From Bacteroidia bacterium (GTDB lineage Bacteria > Bacteroidota > Bacteroidia > Chitinophagales > UBA2359): DNA of 63,461 nt. The notes below the pieces were generated by a model. That model had not been told where the DNA came from. It saw only the letters and a program-made list of their open reading frames with translations, and did no database searches. Every line of letters begins with the position of its first letter. Within the stretch, counting starts at the first letter, position 1. A program made the translations under genes and the position numbers. Where the stretch lies: NCBI GenBank assembly GCA_030427245.1, contig JAUHXA010000039.1, positions 1-63,461 of the forward strand, given 5' to 3'. Below, piece by piece: positions 35,401-43,971 of the stretch.

Positions 35401-35470
35401 ATTGGAGCTAATCAATGACCCTCAAATGACTCCTAAATCGTGGTCGGGTTTTGTGCTTTTGGGAGGATAG
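32420..35470 (+). CDS. TPR-CHAT (caspase-like) protein
   Basis: 1016 residues. Residues ~1-430 are tetratricopeptide repeats (ADSYNRIGSALGQKGEFDKE; YYRKAL; ATLLDSVGRTYAMKEDYFKA), then a coiled-coil linker (~480-600). The C-terminal CHAT domain has the catalytic His in KFIHIAAHGIFN (~876) and Cys in LVVLSSCESGIGKLS (~929), followed by the typical GAxNVIFTLFKV. CHAT domains are caspase-related proteases or scaffolds, used in several bacterial immune and signalling systems. No obvious target such as a gasdermin is next to it. In Saprospiraceae such proteins are numerous, so it may be signalling rather than defence. Confidence 0.88.
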   Translation: MNEMLVQGYDLLQSAIQYLEAADYKKSIEVGINASKAFENQQEWTEFVQAKNILIKSYLILLQCEKAKAILKELQPLIASKLEESSKENIDYLNNWGDYWQSKQEYAQALDYYQRAFDFYQRLYGEDAPEMADSYNRIGSALGQKGEFDKELVYYRKALDISRQHWSDNHPFTANCYRNMAAAYGVKGDYDTQLLYLQKALNIYLQSLGKQHITTATLLDSVGRTYAMKEDYFKALKYHRRALAIREELLAEFHHHRAESYFHIAYCLQSLQQFEAALEEYKKAYRIRKKLFGKNDASVAACYNNMGVCFGHLRMYFRQFDYHQKALEILLKIFGIHHHEVAFTYNQLGNCWQRRNFHSQALQQFQFALISLVGDFESANIYRNPRLKNHVLNLELLNAFSHKAVSLLQHYKLQSRSKKDLRRAMVTFQIALELIDQKRHSFQSEHSKLDLINRFMPVYEGAIQTALELHRLDGAWQYLRAAFILAEKGKSVLLLSSIKDLEAKGIANIPNALMVQEKELRQQIVNLERSIYQEQSIEKQANERRMSKLQNHLFDFQQQYRDLVENLEKQYPKYYQLKYEFEVLDVRELQEALKRENESNTTQTQARILEYFVGEQNIYIFLVTAQTLQHYIVKKPEGFEKMVKKMVKTINQLQKQKFIQIAHELYQLLFPKALQKQLQIGEQINNTSKLYIIPDASLFYLPFEALLFEEVVNRRTFYSDLPYLIQQFAISYHYSTSLLYNTLQKKQQNNSVPSYVGFAPIYGNGALQTSVNRGGAEMQKDKVTSVVSVPLNGTSPSPFLNGSLQVAAYQNSIRLAASRAVKIGGKNYYELIHTEEEVKAVKELFQNRGFEANGFFHESASIPNFLQQIGNSKFIHIAAHGIFNKKHPEYSGIVFSVPKEGNTEEAIFYIADAYHLQLQADLVVLSSCESGIGKLSKSEGMMAMNRALLYAGANNVIFTLFKVYDKSASRLTFLIFEGIVNHQLTYSEALQRAKLELINDPQMTPKSWSGFVLLGG

Positions 35471-35479
35471 AATAGCTTT

Positions 35480-35505
35480 AAATACAAATACAAATACAAA
35501 TACAA
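35480..35505 (+). repeat. Short (AAATAC)n tandem repeat
   Basis: About four copies of the hexamer AAATAC directly after the CHAT gene stop. Non-coding; possibly slippage-prone. Confidence 0.7.
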
Positions 35506-35682
35506 ACTTGGAGGCAAATAAAATCGAAGACATTGGTTATCAATATCCTATCGAAAAACTTCCATTTTCTTCCAAAAAATAGTATATTGCATATTCAACG
35601 CAATAACTCCCTCCAATAAAAACACGCATCTATTTTGCTCAAAGGATGCCTTTTCTGAAAACACTTTTAACCTTCAAAACCC

Positions 35683-37728
35683 TTGATCATGGAATTCCTA
35701 CACTTTGTCACATCCAAAAAAATCAAAACGGATTTGTTGCATTGCCTTTTCTTTTGGGTAGGCATCAGTTTTTTAATTTTTTCTACTTCGCTACAAGCTC
35801 AAATAAGAAAACCCCTCAATAAATCCCTTCAAGTTCAAAAGTCTATCCAATTCCCTGCTGTTCAGCAAGCGCTACCTGCTTCTGAAGCCCAACAAATTGA
35901 GGAAATCATCAACGACGAAATTGCCAAGCAAGAACTGATTGGTGTGGCCATTGGTGTGGTCAACAATGGACAAATTGCCTATACCAAAGGACATGGTTAT
36001 GCCGACAGAGCTAGAAAAAAAGCGGTGACTTTGGACAGTAAATTTAGATGGGCTTCAATGTCGAAATCCTTGACTTCTATTGCTGCTTTGAAGCTTTGGG
36101 AAAATGGCAAGTTGGATTTAGAGAAAGACATCAATAACTATGTTTCTAACTTCCCCAAAAAGGGCGTAAATATGAAATATTTGCTTCAAAATCAAGGAGG
36201 CATTGGGCACTATTCTGAAATGGACAAAGACTACCCAAATTGGGATAGATTGCGAATCTCTTACCCTTCTGACCAAGCTTACAGCGCCTATCTTTCGGTC
36301 AATATCTTCAAGGATGCACCCCTTCAATATACGCCTGGCCGTCAATACATGTACTCTACTTTCGGCTTCAATTTGGCAGGGGCAGCCATCGAAACAGCGG
36401 GAAAAAATGCGTATAAAAAAGGATATGTGGCTTTGGTAGATGAATACATTGCAAGGCCTTTGGGCATGACAACTTTGGCGCCCGACTACAAATTCGGTTC
36501 TTCTGCTGCCGAAGTACAGGGCTACTACAAAAACAACAGTGGCGAAATCATTCAACGAAACGATGACGACATCAGTTGGAAATTGCCAGGCGGAGGGTTT
36601 CACTCTACAATTGGCGACCTCACCAAATTTGTACATGGCTTAATCAACAAAAAAATATTGAAGTCTGCGACTTATGATATGGCTTGGGCCAAACAAAACC
36701 AACAAGATGAGAATGGAAGTGTCACCAATTATGGCTACGGTTTTGGAGTGAATGGTTCAGGAGCGAATTTGCGGGTTTGGCACAGCGGTTCACAGACGAA
36801 AGTCAAAACTTTGTATTTCTGTTATCCGAATCAAGGCGTTGGTGTAGCAATCATGTGCAATTCGGAGTGGGCAAATACCTGGATCATTGCAGATAGGATA
36901 TTGAAGGTTTTGGGGATTAGCAGAAGTGTGGATGACTACGAATGGAACTGCGAGGAAGACAAAAATCCTTCTGAGCATCGGTTTGCAGGGGTTTGGCAAA
37001 GTGGCAACAGCGAACACATTATTAGAGTAGGCTATACGCATGACGAATTCAATCAGGAATGGAAGGATTTGGCAGAAAAAGGGTATCGTTTGATGGATTT
37101 TGAAACCCATTTGGATGGCGAGGAGCGAAAATGGGATGGCGTTTTTGTGAAAAGCGAAGGCAAATATGCAATGTGGAGGGGCTTCAATGAAGAAGATTTT
37201 GCAGCCAAGGTAGAGGAAATGGCATCGCAAGGTCTTCGATTGATTGATGTGGAGACTTATCGCAAAAGCGGCGGTACGCAAAAATGGGCGGGGGTGTTCA
37301 TTGAAGGAAAGCAAAAGTATTTTTTCTTACAAGACAGTGGATTGGAAATACTGAATATTTTCAACAAAAAATGGAAGGAATTGTCTGGGCAAGGTCTTCG
37401 GTTGATTGATGTAGAGACTTATACGACTATCAGTGGTGGACGAAAATGGGTCGGAGTGTTTATGGAAGGAAACGATAAATACGCTCTTTTCCGAAATTAC
37501 ACCAAAGAAGATTTCAATGCTAAATGGAAAGAACTGGCGGATCAAGGGCTTCGACTCATAGATGTAGAGGTCTATACCTCTAAAGGAAAACAGTACTGGT
37601 CGGGCGTTTGGAGAGCGGGAGGAGGGAAATATGCCTTGTATCGCAACTGGCGTTTTTGTCCGTTCTACAAAAAAGTCGAAAGTTTGAGGAGTGAAGGATA
37701 TGAATTGTTCGATTTGGAGCGTTATTAA
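35683..37728 (+). CDS. Beta-lactamase-fold serine hydrolase with C-terminal BTRD1-like tandem repeats
   Basis: 681 residues with a signal peptide (FFWVGISFLIFSTSLQAQ). Residues ~70-400 form a class C beta-lactamase/esterase fold: S-x-x-K as SMSK (~125), the Tyr motif YSTFGFN (~224) and the third motif HSGS (~367). From ~420 to the end there are about five repeats of ~48 residues (KELADQGLRLIDVEVYTxxG...WxGVWxxGxxKYALYRN), like 'bacterial tandem repeat domain 1' found in polyglycine hydrolases. It probably acts outside the cytoplasm on peptide, ester or cell-wall substrates. No resistance role is implied by this architecture. Monocistronic. Confidence 0.82.
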   Translation: MIMEFLHFVTSKKIKTDLLHCLFFWVGISFLIFSTSLQAQIRKPLNKSLQVQKSIQFPAVQQALPASEAQQIEEIINDEIAKQELIGVAIGVVNNGQIAYTKGHGYADRARKKAVTLDSKFRWASMSKSLTSIAALKLWENGKLDLEKDINNYVSNFPKKGVNMKYLLQNQGGIGHYSEMDKDYPNWDRLRISYPSDQAYSAYLSVNIFKDAPLQYTPGRQYMYSTFGFNLAGAAIETAGKNAYKKGYVALVDEYIARPLGMTTLAPDYKFGSSAAEVQGYYKNNSGEIIQRNDDDISWKLPGGGFHSTIGDLTKFVHGLINKKILKSATYDMAWAKQNQQDENGSVTNYGYGFGVNGSGANLRVWHSGSQTKVKTLYFCYPNQGVGVAIMCNSEWANTWIIADRILKVLGISRSVDDYEWNCEEDKNPSEHRFAGVWQSGNSEHIIRVGYTHDEFNQEWKDLAEKGYRLMDFETHLDGEERKWDGVFVKSEGKYAMWRGFNEEDFAAKVEEMASQGLRLIDVETYRKSGGTQKWAGVFIEGKQKYFFLQDSGLEILNIFNKKWKELSGQGLRLIDVETYTTISGGRKWVGVFMEGNDKYALFRNYTKEDFNAKWKELADQGLRLIDVEVYTSKGKQYWSGVWRAGGGKYALYRNWRFCPFYKKVESLRSEGYELFDLERY

Positions 37729-38075
37729 ACTTTGGACGAGAAGGCAAAGACACAAGAAGCGAGATATTCATTAACTCACAACGAATGAGTGGTTGATAAA
37801 TAGCTGATTGTTAGTTTTTGCATATATTTTGTTCTTTCGCACAAAGTTCAAAATGTTGATGAAATGCAACTTTTACTTATCCTTGCAGTCTTTACTCTAA
37901 TATAAATGATAAACCAAAATCAGCAGTTTGTTGAATTTGATTTTGAATTTTACCAAGCCACTCACCTACCTGATTACATTTTTTTATACTATTAGATAGA
38001 ACTAAGAACCGATTGGTTCAGAAGGGAGTAAATTTCATTCTACTATTTAATAGAAAATCCAAAAACATCAAATAC
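37729..38075. other. Intergenic region without a recognisable gene
   Basis: AT-rich with no long coding frame and no clear hairpin. The open frame upstream of 38076 is only an extension of the vWA gene and lacks a signal-peptide-like start. Confidence 0.4.
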
Positions 38076-39146
38076 ATGAAAATTTTTAATTTTCCCACAA
38101 TTGTCGTTTTATTCACCTGTGTTTTACTATTTGGAAGTGCCTGCAATATCATAGATGGAGGCGATGACGATGAAGGGATAAGCTGTCCGTTGGACAACTC
38201 CACCGATTTGGTATTGACGATTCAAGACCAATTTGTGAGTGTTCCCTCCAATGTCTCTCTTTTCTTCAAAGTTGACGACAAAAACAACAAACCGATTCCG
38301 CAATTGAACAGCAGCAACTTCACCATATTTGAGAAAGGCAGAAACGACGATTGTCCAAGAGAGGTGTCGAGTTTTGAGGCCAATTCGAGGATACGCCCTC
38401 ACTCCCAAATCTTCACCTTCAATACCATCTTGATTCTGGACTTGAGTGCAAGTGTAACAGCTACAAGTCTAAGTGAATTGAAGGAGGCTGCCAAGAGTTT
38501 CATTGATCAAGTACAGCCCGAAGATGTTGGTGAGGCTTATCGAATGGGGATTTGGTGGTTTGATGGAGAAAACGAGTTGCATTTGTTGGTGGACTTTACC
38601 CAAAGTAATGCTGAACTCAAAGCGGCAGTAGATGGCATCACAACTACTATTAGCAGCGATCCTTCCACAGATTTGTATGGTGCAGTAATCAAGGGTATGG
38701 CAAAGGCAGAGGAGGTCTTAGCATCTTATGAGGCACAAGACATTATTTCGGCTGTTTCGATGGTGGTATTCACCGATGGAACCGACCAAGCTGCTCGATA
38801 TTTGAAGCAAGATGCGCTTGATGCCGTCAATAACAACAACAGCAATGTGACTTCTTTCACGATTGGATTGGGGGAAGAAATTGACGAAACGGTGCTGAAT
38901 CAAATCGGTCGGGACGGTTCTTTCTTTGCAGCCGACAAAGCTGAATTGGAAACGATTTTCAGCGAAATCGCTCTATTGGTTTGGGGAGAAGCCAACAGTT
39001 ATTACTTATTTGAATATTGTAGCCCAAAACGGGATGGCAGTGGTATGAACGAATTGCGAATTGAAGCGGCTACGGATTCTGGTGATTTGAAGGGTTCGGT
39101 AACGACTACTTTTGAAGCAGTGGGTTTTACGAGTGGCTGTCAGTAG
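38076..39146 (+). CDS. Lipoprotein with von Willebrand factor A domain
   Basis: 356 residues from ATG 38076, chosen because MKIFNFPTIVVLFTCVLLFG-SAC gives a correct lipoprotein signal with lipobox GSAC. An aspartate-rich linker (GGDDDEG) follows, then a short Ig-like segment. The vWA domain has the MIDAS motif D-L-S-A-S (ILILDLSASVTAT), the second acidic site and SMVVFTDGTDQAARYL. It is probably anchored in the outer membrane and binds protein or carbohydrate ligands through a metal ion. It ends at a bidirectional terminator shared with the SET gene. Confidence 0.82.
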   Translation: MKIFNFPTIVVLFTCVLLFGSACNIIDGGDDDEGISCPLDNSTDLVLTIQDQFVSVPSNVSLFFKVDDKNNKPIPQLNSSNFTIFEKGRNDDCPREVSSFEANSRIRPHSQIFTFNTILILDLSASVTATSLSELKEAAKSFIDQVQPEDVGEAYRMGIWWFDGENELHLLVDFTQSNAELKAAVDGITTTISSDPSTDLYGAVIKGMAKAEEVLASYEAQDIISAVSMVVFTDGTDQAARYLKQDALDAVNNNNSNVTSFTIGLGEEIDETVLNQIGRDGSFFAADKAELETIFSEIALLVWGEANSYYLFEYCSPKRDGSGMNELRIEAATDSGDLKGSVTTTFEAVGFTSGCQ

Positions 39147-39200
39147 TGGCAAATGGTTATATTGTTGAACTGTTATATTGATTATCAATATTTTATAATA

Positions 39201-39238
39201 AAAAACCGAAGTTTTCAAAAAGCTTCGGTTTTCTTTTT
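39201..39238. terminator. Bidirectional terminator between vWA and SET genes
   Basis: Stem AAAACCGAAG (39202-39211) / CTTCGGTTTT (39223-39232), with TCTTTTT on the plus side and an A/T-rich tract on the other side. It lies between convergent genes. Confidence 0.85.
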
Positions 39239-39248
39239 ACATTCTATA

Positions 39249-39635
39249 CTATGCCAATTCAAACCACAACTCAGGCGCATCTTTCATCCCTCCCGAATAA
39301 TCTGTAAATATCTCTTCTCCACTGTCAATAAGACGGATACAGTGAAACTCGACTCTTTGGTTGTCTAAGTCAAATACGATTTCGGCATTGGGTTGATAGC
39401 TATGGTTGTAGATGGATCCATAACCCAAAGCAATACACATTTGAGAGTTGGGTTTGGGTGATACAAAATAGTAGTCGTATAGAACCGATTTGTCAATATG
39501 TTGGCGGTCTTCGGGAGGAATAATGATAACAGGGCAAATTTCTATAAGGTCGCCTTTCTTCAAAGGGTGCATGGTGAAAACACCTCGTCCTTTTCCTTCT
39601 GATTGGGTGATGTATAAACCTGGTACGTGCATCAT
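39249..39635 (-). CDS. SET-domain protein (putative lysine methyltransferase)
   Basis: 128 residues from ATG 39633-39635 (an upstream TTG at 39719 is less likely). It has the SET hallmarks: KGRGVFTMHPLKKGDLIE at the N-terminus, the AdoMet/knot motif YGSIYNHSYQPNAEI (N-H-S-x-x-P-N) and GEEIFTDYSGG (G-E-E-[IL]-x-x-D-Y). The post-SET zinc site is absent, as usual in bacterial versions. It could methylate a lysine in a cytoplasmic or ribosomal protein; the substrate is unknown. Its 5' side abuts the truncated nitrilase on the other strand. Confidence 0.82.
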   Translation of the reverse strand: MMHVPGLYITQSEGKGRGVFTMHPLKKGDLIEICPVIIIPPEDRQHIDKSVLYDYYFVSPKPNSQMCIALGYGSIYNHSYQPNAEIVFDLDNQRVEFHCIRLIDSGEEIFTDYSGGMKDAPELWFELA

Positions 39636-39687
39636 AAGATGGTTGTTTGCCAAGAAGATACGAATTTTTTTGCAACAATTGAACTTT

Positions 39688-40206
39688 GGCTCTCCATTTA
39701 TCAACCCAAGTACTCCCAATCAAATTTTTAACAGTGCCGTTTTTTTTCATCCCGCTTCAAAACGGTATGAAATTGCTTCTAAGGTTGGGCTTACGGTGAA
39801 TGAAACCAAATTTTTTACAAAAGGGAATAAACGAAAAGTGTTTCAGCTTGGTAAGTTAAGAATTGGAATGCTTTTCTGTATAGAAATGAACGATAAGGAG
39901 CAAATTATTGCTGATTATCAGGACGCAAATTTAGATGTCATTTTTTGGATAAGCTTTATCAAATGGGATGATACCTCTATTCCTGAGAATATTATCCACA
40001 ATGAAAACAGCCTCGATATTTCTCTTGAACTCAAAGTGCCTATTGTCAATGTTAATTGGGCAAATGCTCTCAACAATACTTCTCTAAGAGGATTGGGAGC
40101 GAGTCGAATTATCCAAAATGGGAAAATTTACTTTGAACTGAAAGAAGATAAGGAAGAGTTAAAAATAATAGAGTTAAAAGAAAAAGCTATCAAGCTATCT
40201 AAATAG
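39688..40206 (+). pseudogene. Nitrilase-superfamily hydrolase, N-terminally truncated
   Basis: The translation FGSPFINPSTPNQIFNSAVF ... ASKVGLTVNETKFF...NKRKVFQLGKLRIG-MLFCIEMND resembles the second half of carbon-nitrogen hydrolases. The catalytic Lys (ASK) and Cys (FCIE) are visible, but the N-terminal ~70-100 residues with the catalytic Glu are missing. Upstream in the same frame lies only antisense of the SET gene, with no convincing start codon. It looks like a gene whose front was lost or replaced when the SET gene arrived. A Glu-less product would be inactive. Confidence 0.6.
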
Positions 40207-40583
40207 CTCGCAAACTGGTAAGATAAATCTTTTGGTCTTGCAAAAAACCAATATTCCAGCCAAAACTTCGAATAGAACAGTTGCTGTCAAGTGATGCTCG
40301 ATTTGCAGTAGTGAGGTGGATCGCTTGTTTTCGTTTTGTCTTATTTTTCTCCAACTCAAGTAGCAGAAATGCATTGAAAACCAATTAGATAGTTTGTTGA
40401 GGAAAGGCTATAAAGTGTACATCCAAAAAGAGGAGATTGTAGAATACAAATAGAAATTTGTAAACTATCAGACATTCATCTGTACAAAAAAAGCTATCTT
40501 GGGAAGGTCAAATAGATTCTTGATCCTTCAATCCCATCAATATCAAAAAATCAAATCGTTCCCATCGTTTACCTCCCGCTTTC
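40207..40583. other. Intergenic region with possible gene debris
   Basis: No intact gene. A short open stretch ending near 40451 (LDSLLRKGYKVYIQKEEIV-EYK-stop) looks coding but has no start, and may be a tail left in the same damaged zone as the nitrilase remnant. Confidence 0.3.
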
Positions 40584-41165
40584 ATAAAAGTAATAGCAAC
40601 CTTATGCCTATTCTTGGGTTTTTCTCATGTCCAATTTGCCCAAGAAATAGGGAGTTCTATTATGGGTTTCAAAGCGGGATATAATTTTACTGATTATCAA
40701 AGAGATGCCCAAAATGTATCCTCTACTTCTAGTTATCATGCAGGAGTATATGTAAGTTTTCGTTTCAACTATCGGTTTGGTTTTCAGCCCGAAATCCTTT
40801 ATTCCCAGCATCGGGCATCGGATTTAGTGACAACTGGCAGTAGGGCTACCTTTGGCTATGTTTTGCTTCCGATAACTGCAAAGGTATTTTTAACTCGTTA
40901 TCTAAATATTCAAATCATTCCACAGGTCGGGCAATTGTTGGATGCAACTATGCGCTTTCCAGGAGTGCCTTCTGTCAACGGTAAAGTTTTTTTCAAAACG
41001 ACGGATATTTCAGTAGGAGGGGGGATAGGAATTGAATCAGAAACAGGCTTCAACGCTTCTGTTCGATATTTTTATGGATTCAGCGATACCTTCAAACCGA
41101 TAGTAATTGTGGGTGATTCACCCAAAAACATCTTACAAGTTTCGATAGCGTATACGTTTTTATAA
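40584..41165 (+). CDS. Outer-membrane beta-barrel protein (PorT-like), start codon unusual
   Basis: About 190 residues. The mature part (QEIGSSIMGFKAGYNFTDY, FRFNYRFGFQPEILYSQH, GGGIGIESETGFNASVRYFY, ILQVSIAYTFL) alternates hydrophobic residues and ends in an aromatic beta-strand, as in eight-stranded barrels of the OmpA/PorT type. The signal peptide IKVIATLCLFLGFSHVQFAQ lies upstream of the first standard start (TTG 40614) and begins at ATA 40584, with no ATG, GTG or TTG that would include it. The start codon may be mutated, non-standard, or affected by a frameshift. The next gene begins 8 bp after its stop, suggesting coupled expression with the sensor kinase. Confidence 0.65.
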   Translation: MKVIATLCLFLGFSHVQFAQEIGSSIMGFKAGYNFTDYQRDAQNVSSTSSYHAGVYVSFRFNYRFGFQPEILYSQHRASDLVTTGSRATFGYVLLPITAKVFLTRYLNIQIIPQVGQLLDATMRFPGVPSVNGKVFFKTTDISVGGGIGIESETGFNASVRYFYGFSDTFKPIVIVGDSPKNILQVSIAYTFL

Positions 41166-41173
41166 CTAAATTT

Positions 41174-43870
41174 GTGTGGAACACAATTATCATAAATCCT
41201 CTTAGTTTGATTATCAAATCAAAATATTTATTTCAAGTCGTTTTGATTTATTGCTTGTTGTTAACCTGCAATAGTAGCATCGCACAAGAGGTATCTTATT
41301 TTCACTATGAAGTAGAAGATGGCTTACCCAGCAATGAAATATACCGCATCATTCAAGATGAAAAAGGCTATATATGGCTGGCAACTGCAATGGGTGCAAG
41401 TCGTTTTGACGGACAGATGTTTACCAACTTCAATACCTCCAATGGATTGTCCAACAATCATGTATTTGATATCAAAGAAGATTTGATCGGTCGAATATGG
41501 CTCTTATCAGCCGATGGAAACACGAGTTATGTTGAAGGGAGCAAGGTCATTGAAGAAGAAAGTCAAATTTTTGGAAACCTACAGGTTAAGGCAGGAGACC
41601 TGATCATTGATTACCGAAAATCCCTCAACCTATTCCGTGATTCTTTGGATAAAGACATTATTCCCAACCAAAAAGACTATTCAATTAGTTGCAAATATTC
41701 CGAAACAGAACAAAATTTTTGGATAGGAACTTGGGGCGGAGGCGTTTACCACTACAAAAACTACCAAACAGACAGCCTTCAAATCGAACAATATCTTCCT
41801 CAAAAGACCATCACTTCTATCCTTAAAGATCGAGAAGGAAATTATTGGTTTACTACTCTTGACGAAGGGGTGTTCTTGCTTTCCAATATTCATGTCAAAA
41901 CCTATACCGAAGCAGATGGCTTGGCGTTTGACGACATTCATTCGATGGTGAAAGATCAAAGAGGAAACTTTTGGTTGGGAAGCAGCAAAGGCACTTTGAC
42001 CAAAATTGCAGCAAATGGCAAAGTTGACAATAATTATGATATTAGCTATTCTTTAAATTCTTACAATCGGGTAAACGATATTTTATTGCAGGACAGCCGA
42101 AAATGGTTGGCAACAGATGAAGGAGTGCTGTTCTTTACATCCAATGAAGATTTGTTTGTGGTAAATCTGGTGCCTACCAAAGAGCTTATTTCTACTGAAG
42201 AAAAGCGATTTATGTGGGCTGCAAGATATCAAGATCCGATGAAGTTTGATACCAAAGATGGGGTGGCCGTTTTGACCCTGCCTTTGCAGCAAGTGAGCAG
42301 CATATCTGAAGATTTGACTGGAAGAATTTGGGTTGGAAATACACAAGGGCTGCATTATTACCATCAAGATAGCTTATACTTTGTACAAGATTCCCTTTTT
42401 CAAGAAAACATCAGTAGTTTGGCTGTTAATTCCCAAAATCAATTGTGGATAGGAACAGATGGAAATGGGGTATTATTGGTGGATATAAGTGAACCCAGTG
42501 CCCCAGTAATTCTGCTGCAATTGAAGGAAAAGTATGGTCTGAGTAGTGATATTTGTCATAAGATTGTGATAGATACTGCTGACAATGCTTGGATTTGTAC
42601 CAACAAGGGACTCAATCAAGTGACATTTGAGACAGTTCAAGGTGAAAAACCCAAATTGGCGATACAAAAATACACAACTTTGGAAGGTCTTCCTTCTAAC
42701 CACATACAAGATGTTTGGATAGAAAAGGATACAGTATGGGTGGCGAGCAGTTCAGGAATGAGTTTTTTCAATAAAAATGAAAAAACTTCAATTGTTCCTC
42801 CGTTGATTCACATTCGACAAGTGCAGATTTGGTATCGAGATACACTAGTTCAACAAAGATATAATCTGGAGTTTGACCAAAATAACATTAAAATCAGTTA
42901 TGATGGACTTTCTTATAAATCTCAAAATAATCTGAGGTATCAATACAAGATGCTTGGAGTAGATAAGGAGTGGGTTGTTACCGACCAAAATGTAATCCAA
43001 TACCCTACTTTGGCTTCAGGGGGATACGTTTTTAGGATTTATGCGATTGATAAAGACAACAACAGAAGTCTGGAGTATGCTCAACTGCAATTTTATATAG
43101 CACCACATTACAGTCAACAGGCATGGTATAGAAGTTTGATTGCATTAATTGTCTTGTGTTTGTTAGCGACTGCGAGTTACTTTATTATCAAGTATTTCAA
43201 AGAAAGAAGTGACCTCAAACGGCGATTAGTTGAGTCAGAACAAATGGCTTTGAGAGCACAAATGAATCCTCATTTTATATTTAATTCCCTCAACTCTATT
43301 CAATATTTCATCACCGAAAACGACAAAAAGTCTGCAAATTTATATTTATATATTTTTTCTGAACTTATTCGTAAAGTGTTGGATAACTCAAAAAAGACGA
43401 GCATTTCACTTGATGATGAAATAGAATATATTTCTCTTTATTTGAATATCGAATCTATGCGCTTCAAGGATAAATTTGATTACAAAATTGAAGTTGCTCC
43501 AAATATAGAAACTGAGGACGTGTTTATTCCCCCAATGCTTATCCAGCCTTATATCGAAAACTCCATCATACACGGATTACTGCAAAAAAAGGCCGGTTCT
43601 CGCCACTTAAAAATAAAATTTGAGCAAACTGAAGACATACTAATTTGTAGCGTCCAAGATAATGGCATTGGACGATCAAAAGCAGCAGAACTACAAAATC
43701 GGAGTATGATAAAATCCAAAGTAGGGACTACAAATCCATTAAAGAGATTATCTATATTGAACAAACTAAACAAAAGAAAAATTGATGTCAAGATAATTGA
43801 CCTCTACAATGGGTATAGCGTTGCCACAGGAACCAAAGTCAAACTAACTATTCCCATTATGACACACTAA
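41174..43870 (+). CDS. Ligand-sensing propeller histidine kinase (Reg_prop / Y_Y_Y / LytS-type kinase)
   Basis: 898 residues from GTG 41174, with a signal peptide ending ...CNSSIAQEV. The periplasmic part (to ~640) consists of two-component-regulator propeller repeats (DGLPSNEIYRIIQDEKGYIW-like blades) and a Y_Y_Y domain (QNNLRYQYKMLGVDKEW). A membrane segment follows (SLIALIVLCLLATASYFII). The cytoplasmic kinase has the His box LRAQMNPHFIFNSLNSIQYF and ATPase motifs PPMLIQPYIENSIIH and CSVQDNGIGRSKA. Unlike hybrid SusR-type regulators it carries no response regulator, so it should signal to a LytTR-type partner elsewhere. Transcribed with the beta-barrel gene; ends in a strong terminator. 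Confidence 0.88.
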   Translation: MWNTIIINPLSLIIKSKYLFQVVLIYCLLLTCNSSIAQEVSYFHYEVEDGLPSNEIYRIIQDEKGYIWLATAMGASRFDGQMFTNFNTSNGLSNNHVFDIKEDLIGRIWLLSADGNTSYVEGSKVIEEESQIFGNLQVKAGDLIIDYRKSLNLFRDSLDKDIIPNQKDYSISCKYSETEQNFWIGTWGGGVYHYKNYQTDSLQIEQYLPQKTITSILKDREGNYWFTTLDEGVFLLSNIHVKTYTEADGLAFDDIHSMVKDQRGNFWLGSSKGTLTKIAANGKVDNNYDISYSLNSYNRVNDILLQDSRKWLATDEGVLFFTSNEDLFVVNLVPTKELISTEEKRFMWAARYQDPMKFDTKDGVAVLTLPLQQVSSISEDLTGRIWVGNTQGLHYYHQDSLYFVQDSLFQENISSLAVNSQNQLWIGTDGNGVLLVDISEPSAPVILLQLKEKYGLSSDICHKIVIDTADNAWICTNKGLNQVTFETVQGEKPKLAIQKYTTLEGLPSNHIQDVWIEKDTVWVASSSGMSFFNKNEKTSIVPPLIHIRQVQIWYRDTLVQQRYNLEFDQNNIKISYDGLSYKSQNNLRYQYKMLGVDKEWVVTDQNVIQYPTLASGGYVFRIYAIDKDNNRSLEYAQLQFYIAPHYSQQAWYRSLIALIVLCLLATASYFIIKYFKERSDLKRRLVESEQMALRAQMNPHFIFNSLNSIQYFITENDKKSANLYLYIFSELIRKVLDNSKKTSISLDDEIEYISLYLNIESMRFKDKFDYKIEVAPNIETEDVFIPPMLIQPYIENSIIHGLLQKKAGSRHLKIKFEQTEDILICSVQDNGIGRSKAAELQNRSMIKSKVGTTNPLKRLSILNKLNKRKIDVKIIDLYNGYSVATGTKVKLTIPIMTH

Positions 43871-43936
43871 TAAATTTTAAAAAAGTTTCTTCTTTGTGCA
43901 GTACCATTAGGAATTAAAATAATTTAGGTTATATTT

Positions 43937-43971
43937 GCGTATGTTTAAATAAAACATGCGCTTTTTTTTTT
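43937..43971 (+). terminator. Intrinsic terminator after the propeller kinase
   Basis: Stem GCGTATGTTT (43937-43946) / AAACATGCGC (43952-43961, one G-T pair), 5-base loop, then ten T. Confidence 0.85.

Noticed and set aside
35683-37728. Beta-lactam resistance gene
   Set aside because: The class C-like fold with BTRD1-type repeats and the HSGS third motif fits peptidases/esterases of this superfamily; no resistance context.
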